NCBI GenBank assembly: GCA_007115705.1
Contig: QXEO01000876.1
Coordinates: 1,013,017-1,077,016, forward strand
Direction of reading: 5' to 3'
DNA length: 64,000 bases
DNA from: Dactylis glomerata
Taxonomy: Eukaryota > Streptophyta > Magnoliopsida > Poales > Poaceae
The position numbers and the translations under genes were made by a program. Of this stretch, positions 1 through 9,701 are shown one piece after another. The notes under the pieces were generated by a model. The model made no database searches. It saw only the letters and a program-made list of their open reading frames with translations, and was not told the DNA's origin. Within the stretch, counting starts at the first letter, position 1, and each line of letters opens with the position of its first letter.

Positions 1-813
1 GAACTTCTCTGGCCTGAACTCATGAACGTCGCTTCCCCATATGTTTGGGTCATGGTTCATTAATAACAAGGGAAGCTCGATGAGCACACCAGCTGGGTAT
101 GTGATGCCTCCAATCTCCATCTTCTTGTACGTTTTTCGAATGAACGCGACAGCGGGCGAGTACAGCCGGAGGACCTCGTAAAGAACCGTGGTCACCTGCA
201 TTGCACGATTTATATATCCAATTGTATATTTGGTTGTAACAATCTAATCTAATCAAGTAAAGAAAATATTACTCACCACTCTGAGTCGGTTAAGGTCATG
301 GTACTCAAGTTTGTTCTTTCCAAATAACCCAATGGCCTCCTCTCTCGCATGGTCCTGCCACTCCGGATGCATACTTAGTGCGATCATTGCCCATGTGAGC
401 AATATTGACGTCGTTTCTGTACCAGCAAAATAGAACATCTTGCATTCTTCCACGACCTCTTCAATGGTCATCCCTGAGATAGATTGGCCATTATCATCCG
501 AATTTGTCATGTGTGACTCGAGCAGCAAGTTGAGTAGGTCATCTTTGGTATCTTCTCCTTCTTGCACTGCTTGCCTTCTTTTTCCAATTAGACCGTGTAG
601 AATGGATTCAATTTCGCTATTAATTTGATGCATTTTCCTGTTGTTTTTTGTGGGTAAGGTCCTGTTAATACCCCCAACAAATTGTTAGTATATAGTACGA
701 ACTAATGGAACAAAATCAATCCTCCTGTATTTTTTACTTAATCATGTAACAATTCTGATTATTTAAGTCAGTTCGGGTCAATAAAACATGGTCCGGAATG
801 TACTCTAAATCTG

Positions 814-915
814 TACTCCCGATTTTGATTAATCTCCCGTTCTCCAAGATATAAGACAGTTCACCAGACTGTTTTATCTTGCGAAAACGTCTTACATTGT
901 GGGACGGATTTAGTA
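814..915. mobile_element. Stowaway-like MITE remnant in P450 intron 2
   Basis: The ends resemble degraded Stowaway termini: a TACTCCC start and a GGACGGATTTAGTA end, with TA at each edge. It lies in the 371-bp intron between exons 3 and 2 and is repeated in copies B and C (12919-13020, 25017-25118). The termini are weak. Confidence 0.4.
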
Positions 916-1574
916 GTTTTCAAACTAAACTAGAGATGCATGTGGAAATAAGTTCTGTTAGAAAGTTTGACAGGATGGGTATACGCCAAACGGAAGCTTA
1001 ACTAGGACAACTAGGTTTAGGTGCTGACTTACAAGTAACCGGGAATGGCAATCTTCAAAGCCCCTGCTTTGAGGCGCTCAATTTGCTCGGATTGCAGCTG
1101 AAAAATCCTGGCACCTTCAAGGTAGTTACTGCCAAAGGCGGTGCGAGAAATGACATCTCCAGTGAGTCTTTTGAGCTCTGGGAAGACATCCACCTCAAAG
1201 GTACCATCTAAGCCAAGGGATCCTGTCCATCTACTCACAAGCTCTTCACAGCATGTAGAAATCGCTGGCAGCATGAGCTGCAAATTAAACGATGCACTGG
1301 GAGGATCAATCATACTTACTATGTTTATAAAAGGGAAATCACACACTGAGTTCCAGTAAATAAATTCGCAAGTCTATGACTGAAGCACTGCATATCAGTG
1401 TTTTTCAGGCTTTTCTCTAGTCCTATTCTCTCTCTTTTTTCAGTTCGTTTCCGATCATAATTATGGTCAGGCGGCATCTGTGAAGTTTTCCCTCTGCTAA
1501 TCAATGGAAGCCAGCAATTGCTGGATCTTTCAAAAAAAAAACAATTACAGGTACCTTGAGCTTCTCTGGATGGA

Positions 1575-1590
1575 ATGCGGCCATGCGGGG
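1575..1590 (-). other. 8-bp excision-footprint-like duplication in P450 exon 1 (copy A)
   Basis: On the minus strand CCCCGCAT is followed directly by GGCCGCAT, the same octamer with its first two bases changed to their complement. This is the form left when a hAT-type transposon with an 8-bp target duplication leaves plant DNA. Removing 8 bp restores the expected family sequence and the exon phase. The same footprint is at 13680-13695 and 25778-25793. Confidence 0.7.
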
Positions 1591-2151
1591 TTGATGATCC
1601 TCCTATGTTTGACCCATTTCTCGCCCTTGTAGGACGCGAAGCCTCCGGCAAGCAGCCTGGACAGCGCAGGAGAGTTTGGCTTCTCGAAGTGGCCGAACTT
1701 GTTGGACAGCACTTCCTTGGTCAAGTAAGGGTCGCTGATGGTCACCTTGGGAAACGGACCAACCCATGATAGACAGGTCTTGCCGTGCTCCTGGACAATG
1801 TCGTGGAGGAGCGGCGCGACGAGGGGCGCTATGTTGTGGCAACGCAACGGTATCGACCTTGACCGCGCTGCCCTGCTCCGCCGCACATAGTCGAAGATAT
1901 CGCCCATGAGGAAGCGGTACGACGTGCCGCGAAGCCCCTGTGCGCGCAAGGCCCTCTCAAGCCGTCGCGGGTGCCACCACAGCCGATCTAGCAGCCACAG
2001 AAGCACAAAGCCCAGGGTGCCGTATACCAGGAAGCTCCATGGCAGTGAAGCTGGACTCATCAACTCCCCTCTAAGGACCATTTCTCTCTTGGTAAGTAGG
2101 AGAAATGACAGTGAACTGATTCGATTGAATGGGTATGCTAGAGATGGTCAC

Positions 2152-2160
2152 GATATATAG
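2152..2160 (-). promoter_or_regulatory. TATA-like box of P450 copy A
   Basis: CTATATATC on the minus strand lies about 70 nt upstream of the P450 ATG at 2081, a normal distance for a plant core promoter with a short leader. The same box is at 14257-14265 and 26355-26363. It falls inside the short interval where the array exchange must have happened. Confidence 0.55.
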
Positions 2161-2183
2161 AGATTATCCCACTTGTATAATTT

Positions 2184-2702
2184 ATTGCAATATAGTACTT
2201 GGTCAGTGCCGTTGCTCCTAAACAACTTTGTAGAGAAGAAACTGTGGTGGAAATCCGATTGGTTAAATTAGGGACGATGACGGCATGGACTCATGGGACA
2301 GGGCCACCAATCAATGGTATTCGAAGACAAGGATTATCCTATGATGCCACCATATATACAATAATCCCATGAGTAATCTAGTACTCCCATGGAGTACTAA
2401 CGTAGTACTCACCAGTGAAAATCTAGTCAAAGTTCTCTCTAGAAATGCATACAACTTTTAAACGCGTGAAGAAGAGGAGGGTTGAACACAAAGTCCAACC
2501 TGCTCCAGAAGCATATCGCCCCCAACGAAGTGCAAACTCTTATGCATCATATCAGCTTGATGCAAACTTTTGAGCCCTTTATAAAAAAAACTAACAACTT
2601 ACCGTTTATGCTACAAATACCTGGCAGCTGCCAGTAAACATTAACTGCATGACTGCGTCGACAAGTACAGAGCTAGCACGTCGTGTTTAATTTCTACTCG
2701 GA
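2184..2702. other. Intergenic spacer between P450 promoter and c6A 3' end
   Basis: No gene is visible. It holds the P450 upstream DNA and the c6A 3' flank. The matching spacers are 14289-14807 and 26387-26931. The last differs by several substitutions, a 10-bp loss near 26600 and an extra stretch of roughly 40 bp near 26863. Confidence 0.6.
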
Positions 2703-3677
2703 TCACTCGACATCGCCCTCGATCTTTGGCCACCCGTTCTCGGCTTGTGATTTCACAAACGCTGCTAGCATCTTGATATCTTCTTCAGGTAGCCGGGGCC
2801 CAAAGGTGCACTGCCCTCTGGGGGTGCATTTCTCTCCGTAACCCTACACATGATGAAGCACACATACATATTGTTGCCAAACATTTGCTCGTTTCAACGA
2901 CATAATGGAGTTTGATAGTGATGGCTGAAGTTTACATACCGGCATCCTTCCCTTCCCGTAATACGTAATGTTGTATATATCTTCCTCCGTCGCAACTCCA
3001 TTCCTGAATCAAATTCGCCTCTTTGCCTTAGTCTAACAGATAACAAGCCTCAGAGGATGTGGTTTGACGAATAACTCGGCCATATGCCCATACCTCTCAA
3101 GATCCTTCATGGAGAGAGTGGCTCCCTGGACTCAAAGCAGCGAAATGAGAACAAACGGTGATCTAGCTAAACCTTTAAATTGCAGTCATTTTCGACAGGA
3201 TTTTCAGCAACTCACCGGCTGTAGGATGTTCCCTCCCGTGTCATGGCAGCCAATGCACGCCTTCTGGAACAGCGCTGCTCCTTGGGACTGGGCAAATGCT
3301 GTCCAAAATTTGAGGAATCAGAAGAATGCCATGTGCTCGATCAACAATTCAACATGCAATTTTCACCATCCGAACCTGATAATTTGGCCTATGCTGCAAA
3401 CTAGTTACGTTGCCGTATCTGGAGACTGGAGTTCCGCACTGCTAGCTAGTGTAATTCCGGGGAACAAGGCGTGAAGGCTGGGCAAACCTGGTGGAATGGC
3501 GGCAGGGATGCCAGGAGGCGCGACGGCGGCAGCGAGGAGGAGGGACGCAGCCAAGATGGGCGCAGCCACGGCGAGAGAGGCAGGTGGCTGCTTCAGGCTG
3601 CAGCGGCACGCTGCCCTTCGCTGAGGACTGTGAGGCCGCGGCGCCGGCGGCAGTGCAGCTAGAGAAAACAGGTGCAT
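2703..3677 (-). CDS. PETJ: Cytochrome c6A, thylakoid lumen, copy A
   Basis: Five exons with GT-AG junctions, 3488-3677, 3216-3298, 3094-3125, 2940-3003 and 2703-2843, sum to 510 nt and encode 169 residues. Residues 1-63 form an arginine- and alanine-rich plastid transit peptide followed by a hydrophobic thylakoid signal (about 37-53), with an AFA-type processing site at 64-66. The mature part has the covalent haem motif CIGCH (78-82), a GRMP stretch with the likely methionine ligand (M122), and the loop CTPRGQC (129-135), whose two cysteines form the disulfide that distinguishes c6A from algal c6. The protein is a soluble lumenal c-type cytochrome whose role in plants is unsettled; a redox or signalling role is more often proposed than plastocyanin replacement. 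An upstream in-frame Met at 3749 is possible but would spoil the transit peptide. Confidence 0.92.
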
Positions 3678-3824
3678 CGCTCGGCCACTGGCAGTGTGGA
3701 GTGGGAGTGGCCCGGGCTTGCCTCGTGGTAGACACAAAACGTGGTTCAAAGAGACGACACGTAGTAGAGGTGAGATGGATCGGGTTGGCCTACACAGAAA
3801 TGCAGGAGCTCTTCACGGGCGCAT

Positions 3825-5750
3825 GACACCAACAACTCCATAAGAGTGCCGGCCTATCACGGTGCAGAACGAAGATCGCAAAATCACATCTGAAATATAG
3901 CAGACGGCATAACAGCATTTTACAGAGCAGAAACATGTACAAGTCTTCGAACCAAAATTACCTTGTGAGCTTCTGTACCGCAGAAGAAACAAAGTCTTGC
4001 TTAAACCAATGAAGTAACTGGTAAATTTTAGTGAGCTTGTTGCTTCTATTTTGCTCGGGATACTTCTGACTTCTTCATTCGCGAATCAGAGTTTGCAGTG
4101 GTATTGCAACGTGATGCACTGCCCAGCTTCCAGGTGCGCAGTCACACCAAGTCAGGTGGAGACATTGGACATATCTAATGGTTATAAGGGACCTGAATGG
4201 AATCTCTTTTGTGCATGACAATTGACAATACAACAATAGCAAAAATCTTGTTCAGCCTTCTGAGAATAGCAAATGTAGCATTCCATTATTGGCGTCATTT
4301 CAGTTATAGTTATAACTGCTGCCTCTAACAGATTAATTTTCTGATGCATTGGTACTAATTTTCTAGGCAACTGTCATGATTCTACCTTCAGAATGGACCA
4401 CCAAGTCCCCAACAATCTCAAGTGCAGGAGACTACAAAACCAAGCAAGTGCCTAAGGGGATAACATTTTCCTTCTAGAATACACTAGGACCAATATAATT
4501 GGTCAGACTTTTAGACCCTTTCATTAAAACTATTGTACGCTGTGTAAATGTTCGATTCAGTTTATACAAATATCAAAATAACCATTAAAACAAGATATTT
4601 CGGAAACAGAGAATATGGACTTTATAAGAAAATGATACAGGATCTTTAGTATTCCTAATAGGGAAACACTAGTTAACCAGTTTTCAAGGCTGGAGTAAGC
4701 TTATGTGCCTCAATGCTCTCTTTTCAGTACTGAACTCACTATAAATACTTGTCCATGTTTTTTTTCCTTTCAGGAGTCAATTGACAATACATCAGATCAA
4801 AAGTTAACTAAACATCCTTACCAACAAAGAAATATATCATTGTTAACTCCTGTTATCATAGCATATGTGTTAGAAATGTAGGAACTCTTATCAAGATGCG
4901 CTTCAAGTGACAGGTGCAAGACGCCAACAAATCCATGAGAGTGCCGGGCTATCACGGTGCAGGACGAAGAATACGAAATCACATCTGAAATATAGCAGAC
5001 GGCATAAAAGCCTTTCACAGAGCACGAACATGTACAAGTATTCATATCAAAATTACCTTATATGCTTCTCTACTGCAGAAGAAGCAAAGACTTGATTAGA
5101 CCAATGAAGTAACTGGTAGTACCTCCGTTTCTAAATATAATATGTATGGTAAGCTAAAATAGCTTATCAAAACGTCTTATGTTATGGAACAGATGTAATA
5201 TAACTTTAGTGAGCTTGTTGCTTCTATTTGCTCATATAGCAAAAATCTTGTTCATCCTTCTGAGAATAGCAAATGTAGCATTCCATTATTGGTGTCATTT
5301 CAGTTATAGTTACAACTGCTGCCTCTAACGGATTAATTTTCTGATGCATTGGTAGTAATTTTCTAGGCAACTGTCATAATTCTACCTTCACAATGGACCC
5401 CAACAATCTCAAGTGCAAGAAGCTACAAAGCCAAGTCCCTACTACAGGGGATAACATTTTCCTTCTAGAATAATTTTAGACCCCTTTACCAACAAATAAT
5501 TCTATCATTGTTAACACCTGTTATTATAACTTATACATTAGGTTGCACACAATGAAGATGGAGGCTTTACTGTACAAGGTTTCATGGCAGGAAAGCTAGA
5601 ACTGTAGAACGAACCATGCAGAGTTTACTGGAAATCATGGTTCAACCTTTAAATCACAAACTGTAATCACAAATCAGCAATACTTGGACAATACTAGCTA
5701 TAACTTTAAATCACACTTCTAGCTTCCACGTAGCAACACAGCTATGTGGA
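3825..5750. repeat. Two degenerate repeats of about 1.07 kb upstream of c6A copy A
   Basis: A segment starting near 3825 recurs from near 4905; both hold the phrase around GTGCCGG..TATCACGGTGCAG, a block around AGCAAAAATCTTGTTCA and a block around CCCCAACAATCTCAAGTGCA in the same order. The copies differ by many substitutions and by a small MITE in the second. No gene is visible; short ORFs are not conserved between the repeats. It is the 5' region of c6A, so promoter elements may be included. The same pair lies at 15930-17855. Confidence 0.8.
5118..5198. mobile_element. Small Stowaway-like MITE remnant
   Basis: It opens with TACCTCCGTTTCTAAATAT and ends with GGAACAGATGTA, which resemble Stowaway termini with a TA target. 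It interrupts the second upstream repeat and is absent from the first. Copies at 17223-17303 and 29307-29385 show that the insertion predates the split of copy C. Confidence 0.6.
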
Positions 5751-5762
5751 AGCTAGAAGTGT
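5713..5762. repeat. Perfect-arm hairpin next to the LINE-like insertion
   Basis: The arms 5713-5734 and 5741-5762 pair over 22 bases with a single mismatch around a 6-base loop; the outer 17 pairs are perfect. The right arm runs into the 15-bp target duplication of the LINE-like element. The same structure is at 17818-17867. Confidence 0.75.
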
Positions 5763-5769
5763 AGAACAA

Positions 5770-8283
5770 GGTTTTGCGTTGCGTTTGATGTCAAATGAGT
5801 AAACCCTGGGGGTGAGGAGAGAGAATCCGCATCGGGTGCTCCCGCGACGCGCCGCCGCCGCAGCTCTTGGAGCGCGTCCGCCGCCGCCGCAGCTCTTGGA
5901 GCGCGTCCTCCGCTGCCGCCGCCGCCGCCGCCACGCCCTCCCTGCTTACCGGCCTCCCTCCTCCTGTGCTGCCGCCTGCGTGAGTTCGCCGCGACCGGAA
6001 GGGAAGGCGTGGTGGCCTGCGTTTGGCTCCTGCCGCCGCCCGTCGCCGCTCCTGCTGTCCGTGTTGACTGGGGGAACCCCGTCGCCTCCCCTCTCCTCGT
6101 CGGCAACCAGGGGATCGTCTAGGATCCGCTCTCGCGTCCATGGGGGCGTTGGGCGCGGGCGCGCCGCCGCCGCCGCCGCCGCGCTGATTTCCCGCCCCCG
6201 GCACCCCTGCTTCCACGTCGTCCGCCTCGTGGTTGCCCTCAGCCGTCCTGCTCGTCAACGCCGGTGTCTCCTCCTTGCCGGTGTCCAGCTCTTCTTCGTT
6301 GCGGCGTCGGCGCTCGCCGAGGCCGCCTCTGCGTTGCGGCGCCTGGGTTCTCCGAGGCCGCCTCTCGGCCTTCGTCGCTCGGCCACGCTGAGCCCGCGTC
6401 GGTTCCTCGTGTTCCGGCACGATGGTTGCCGAGCCGCCTGCTCCTCTTCATCAGCCGCCGCCGGCGCCCGACTCCCTTCCTCCGTCGCCTTTCCGGCCGA
6501 AGGTTTTCTCCTCTGCGGAGAAGTTGCTCCTCTGCTGCTCCCGAAGCCCGCAAGATCCCGCGGAGGAATCGCCATTGCCGGAGCTTTCTTCGGCTTTGCC
6601 CCGTGCACCCTCTGCTCCGGCTGTGGGCTTGGGCGATGAGGAGGGCTGGCAGCATGTGGGTTCTGGTCGTCGCTCTGCCCGAGCCATTGCGCCCCCATCT
6701 TCGAGGGCGGAAGCGCTGGAGCGGAGTCTCGCCTTCAAGAGGTGGGCTCGAGGGCGGTGCTTCCGTTGTCTCGAGCGTGGCCACCAGGTTGGCACTTGTC
6801 GGGGGCCCTTCCGTTGCATCCGTTGTCGTCGTTCGGGTCACCGCGAGCGCAACTGCCACCGGCGTTCTTCAGTCGGCCGCTCTCCTACTCCACGAAGCCG
6901 CTATCCTACTCCACGAAGCCGCTCTCCATCTGCTGGTCCTCCTCGCTCTGCGCAGTCTCGGACTTGGGCCGAGGTTGTGCGCAAATCATCGCCGCCTACC
7001 TAGAGTTTGCCTTCATCCCCTCCTGGAGTGGGCCGGAATGCCACTACCAGCGTCGTTTCAGATTTCGACTTGCAAGCCCAGTTTGCTACTCTGCGCACTG
7101 AGCTCCTGCAGCTTGTTGCGGATCGCATCGAAGAGGTAACTAGGCCCCTGCGGGACGAGGCTGCTGCTTTGAAGCTTTGGTTAGCGCGTGCTGCCGGAAG
7201 TTGGGAGCGTGCAGAGGCAGCTTCTTCCAAGGGTGTGGGGTGCGCCCCGGTTCGATCTTCAGATGCTGGGTTGTTGGATGCTGAGCTCTTTGAGATCTAT
7301 GGCCCCTACTCGCCTATTCATCGTGTCTGCGGCTCGCCTACTGCTGACTTGGACGACGAGTGCTCTTTGGGTCCTTCACCTTTGCTTTCGGATGCGCATG
7401 TTGGTAATGTGGCATCTCTTGAGGGTCTTCGAGACTCCATCTCTGATGACGTCGAGGGTTTTGGGTTGGATGAGCTTTTTGTTGAAGCTCCAGTTGATCC
7501 TGAGGTTGATGACTCCACAAAGCTCTGCGATTTCTTAGCCAACTTGGCTTCGAAAAAGCAGGCGCCCAGGTCGCCCTTGCATGCGCCTTTGGAGGAGACC
7601 CCTGCTGCCGCCAATGTCTTTGTTTCGTCAATCGTGGCTATGGATGGCACTCAAGTTGCTCCGGAGGACCCTGTCGCCGACAAGCGCAATGCCTTTTTGT
7701 CATTGGTTTTTCGGCCACTGTCTCCGCCTATCCTTGCTACGCCGGGCCCTAGGCGCGCTCGTGCTCCTATGGAGGTGGCATCCACACCTCGTCGGAGTGG
7801 TCGCATCGCGAAGCAAAAGCAGAAGCGTAAGGATGCTACAACTCAGGAGTTGCTCGCGCGCACTTTGGGCCTCTTGGAAGAAAACGCTGAGTTTGATGAC
7901 AACGCCCTTGCGGCCTTCAACGACAAGTTTAAGACCCCGTTGTCGCCTCGGTCCATTATGATGCTTGGCTCCCTCGTGAAGAAGATGGAGAAGGTGAAAA
8001 AGCCCAAAGGCAGAAAGGTCGACTCCAAGAAGAAGGCGACTGAGATTACATGATATGACAGATGCATTTGTTGCATCCTAGGTGTGGATTCGTCGAAAAT
8101 GTGGTTGGCTGGGGGGTGTTTTTGTGTTTTCTCTGGTTGTGTTGCTGTCTTTGGTTTTGGGTGTTGTCCGCTTGTCGGTTTCTGGTGTTGTACGGTTTTC
8201 GATCTGGTTTCCCTATAAACCGGATCACTTTTCCCTCTTCTTAATGAATAGCCAGAGCTCCTGGCGTTTGCGCTAAAAAAAGA
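5770..8283 (+). mobile_element. LINE-like retroelement with ORF1 only, unit A
   Basis: A 2.5-kb insertion flanked by a perfect 15-bp direct repeat (5755-5769 and 8284-8298, AGAAGTGTAGAACAA), with a short A-rich tail after TTTGCGCT. These are the marks of target-primed retrotransposition. A GC-rich 5' leader with GCC repeats (5850-6200) leads to one long ORF with zinc knuckles. No reverse transcriptase or endonuclease is present, so the element is non-autonomous and was probably moved by a full LINE elsewhere. The matching place in the diverged segment near 30300 has no insertion. Confidence 0.8.
6422..8053 (+). pseudogene. LINE ORF1-like zinc-knuckle protein, unit A (nonsense mutation)
   Basis: Same ORF as 18521-20152, but an in-frame TAG at 7001-7003 replaces TCG and cuts the product to 193 residues. 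The truncated product keeps both zinc knuckles and the serine-arginine tract but loses the C-terminal half. The rest of the frame downstream is open to 8053, so this is a single recent mutation. Very few other differences from unit B exist. Confidence 0.85.
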
Positions 8284-8429
8284 AGAAGTGTAGAACAAAC
8301 CATGTAAAGTTTACTGGAAATCATACTTCAACCTTTAAATCACAGATCAGCAGTACTTGGTTCAAGCCAGTGTAAAAAACCAAAAAATTGAATGAAGTTA
8401 CCCTTTTGCGAATTCGTGTTCAAAAAAGT

Positions 8430-8742
8430 TCATTTTTTCCCACGCCGCCCTTTCCTGCGAAATTGAAACGACCGGCAGGAAAAGCTAAAAACCTGCAGCG
8501 TGCGGCTGCGCGCCACCACCGCACATGGTATAGCGGCGTGTGCGTGCACGCCACTGTACATACTATACATACTAGACGGTGGCGTTGGGTGGACAGCACG
8601 CCACAACCAGTCGCGTTAATGGTGGCGTATGAACCCACGCCACCATTAACTGACAATCAGTGGCGCGAAATCGGTGGCACGGCAGATCCGTGCTAGCAAA
8701 GCCAAAACCACCACGCTACCAATGGCCTATTCTATACTAGTG
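8430..8742. mobile_element. CACTA-like terminal segment, unit A
   Basis: The block is full of GTGGCG and CGCCAC motifs in both orientations, like CACTA subterminal repeats, and ends in CTATACTAGTG, which read inversely begins CACTAG. It contains a perfect 14-bp-arm hairpin (8615-8628 with 8637-8650). I cannot find the opposite terminus. Copy at 20528-20840. Confidence 0.45.
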
Positions 8743-9054
8743 ATGGTAGCTCATTTTGAGAAAGTTTTTTGTGATATTTGCAATATTACATGTTTGATAT
8801 TTTTCCTTGCAACTATATCACATAATATGACACCACGCGAAGGTTTTACATTGTTTGGATCATTTTTTGAATTTCTTATGCTGATCAAACTTCATGTAAT
8901 GTTTTTATGTCTTACTTAATTTTTATTCACAAATGTGTAATATTTGATCGTAGACATCTAAATCTTTTTTTTTCAAATTTTGATATATATTTTGTATTTT
9001 TGTGAATTAGAATGATTTAGTTATGATTTTTCTAAGATTAATGTGATAAACGGG

Positions 9055-9264
9055 AAAATAGCTATGCCGAGGGCATTGCCATTGGTGTAGCTATGAAAGC
9101 TATGCCGAGGGCAATACCGTCGGTGTAGCGTCGTACACCGACGGCTTTCTTATGCCGAGGGTCGGGCTGGTGGGCTAGCCGTGGGAGGGCGCTACGCCAA
9201 GGGCCCCGACTTTTGGCCGTCGGTGTAGCCTCTAGCCCTCGACACCTTCAGGTTTCCGGTAGTG
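9055..9264. mobile_element. CACTA-like terminus with GCCGAGGGC/CGGTGTAG repeats, unit A
   Basis: Several direct and inverted copies of CTATGCCGAGGGC and GCCGTCGGTGTAG lead to the end TTTCCGGTAGTG, which read inversely is CACTACCGGAAA, a typical CACTA terminus with subterminal repeats. The other terminus is not seen nearby, so this is a fragment. The stretch 8743-9054 before it is AT-rich and shows nothing recognisable. Copy at 21153-21362. Confidence 0.6.
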
Positions 9265-9288
9265 TTTGAAAGGAATTTCCGCTAGTTG

Positions 9289-9563
9289 TTGTAAGAATAT
9301 AAATATATAGCTTATCCCTTTCCATCAGTTTGGACTTTTGGAATAGTTGGTTAGAGCATCAATTCAATATAGTGTTCAAATCCTGACAACTGCGGTATTA
9401 AAAATAAATACCGCTCGTGAAGAAAAAGTCCACCAGCCTAGACGTGAGGTGGAGTGTAAGAATATAAATATATAGTCTAGCCCTTTCTATTAGTTCGGAC
9501 TTTTTTTGAAATGTATTTTTTTAAACGAAATCAGTTCGGATTTTTGGAATATTTGGTTAGAGC
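9289..9563. repeat. Imperfect direct repeat, retroelement-like debris, unit A
   Basis: GTAAGAATATAAATATATAG, a CCCTTTC-TTCGGAC block and GGTTAGAGCATCAAT occur twice, starting near 9289 and 9459. This is probably a partly duplicated transposon fragment. It lies just 3' of the NLR-associated-like gene. Copy at 21387-21661. Confidence 0.5.
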
Positions 9564-9701
9564 ATCAATCCAATAGTTACAGTGTGATCTTTCTCTCGGT
9601 TGGATAACGATAAAGACAAAGGTATACTAGTGCACAATAAAAAAGTAAATATTGGCGCATTTCTTTTGCCACTTCTACGTGAAAGTGAAACATTACATAG
9701 T

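Larger units (their letters stand above)
1..2081 (-). pseudogene. CYP72A-type cytochrome P450, copy A (frameshifted, 3' end cut)
   Basis: A membrane-anchored haem monooxygenase of the CYP72 clan. Exons by GT-AG junctions are 1555-2081, 1033-1277, 277-661 and 1-195; the last is cut by the window edge and lacks the haem loop. An N-terminal hydrophobic anchor is followed by a W-rich, R-rich hinge. Exon 3 encodes the oxygen-binding helix motif AGTETT, and exon 4 has the E-x-x-R motif (YEVLR). Exon 1 is 527 nt but 519 nt is needed for the reading frame to join exon 2; an 8-bp near-duplication at 1575-1590 breaks the frame and leads to an early stop in exon 2. Copy A differs from B and C in exon 1 by about 17 bases. 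The exact CYP72A subfamily and substrate cannot be told. Confidence 0.85.

Noticed and set aside
3064..3474. 136-codon plus-strand ORF over cytochrome c6A
   Set aside because: Antisense shadow covering introns and exons of the minus-strand gene.
5812..7139. Several long GC-rich ORFs on both strands over the LINE-like element
   Set aside because: They overlap the zinc-knuckle ORF in other frames, have low-complexity arginine-, alanine- and proline-rich products, and arise from GCC-rich sequence.
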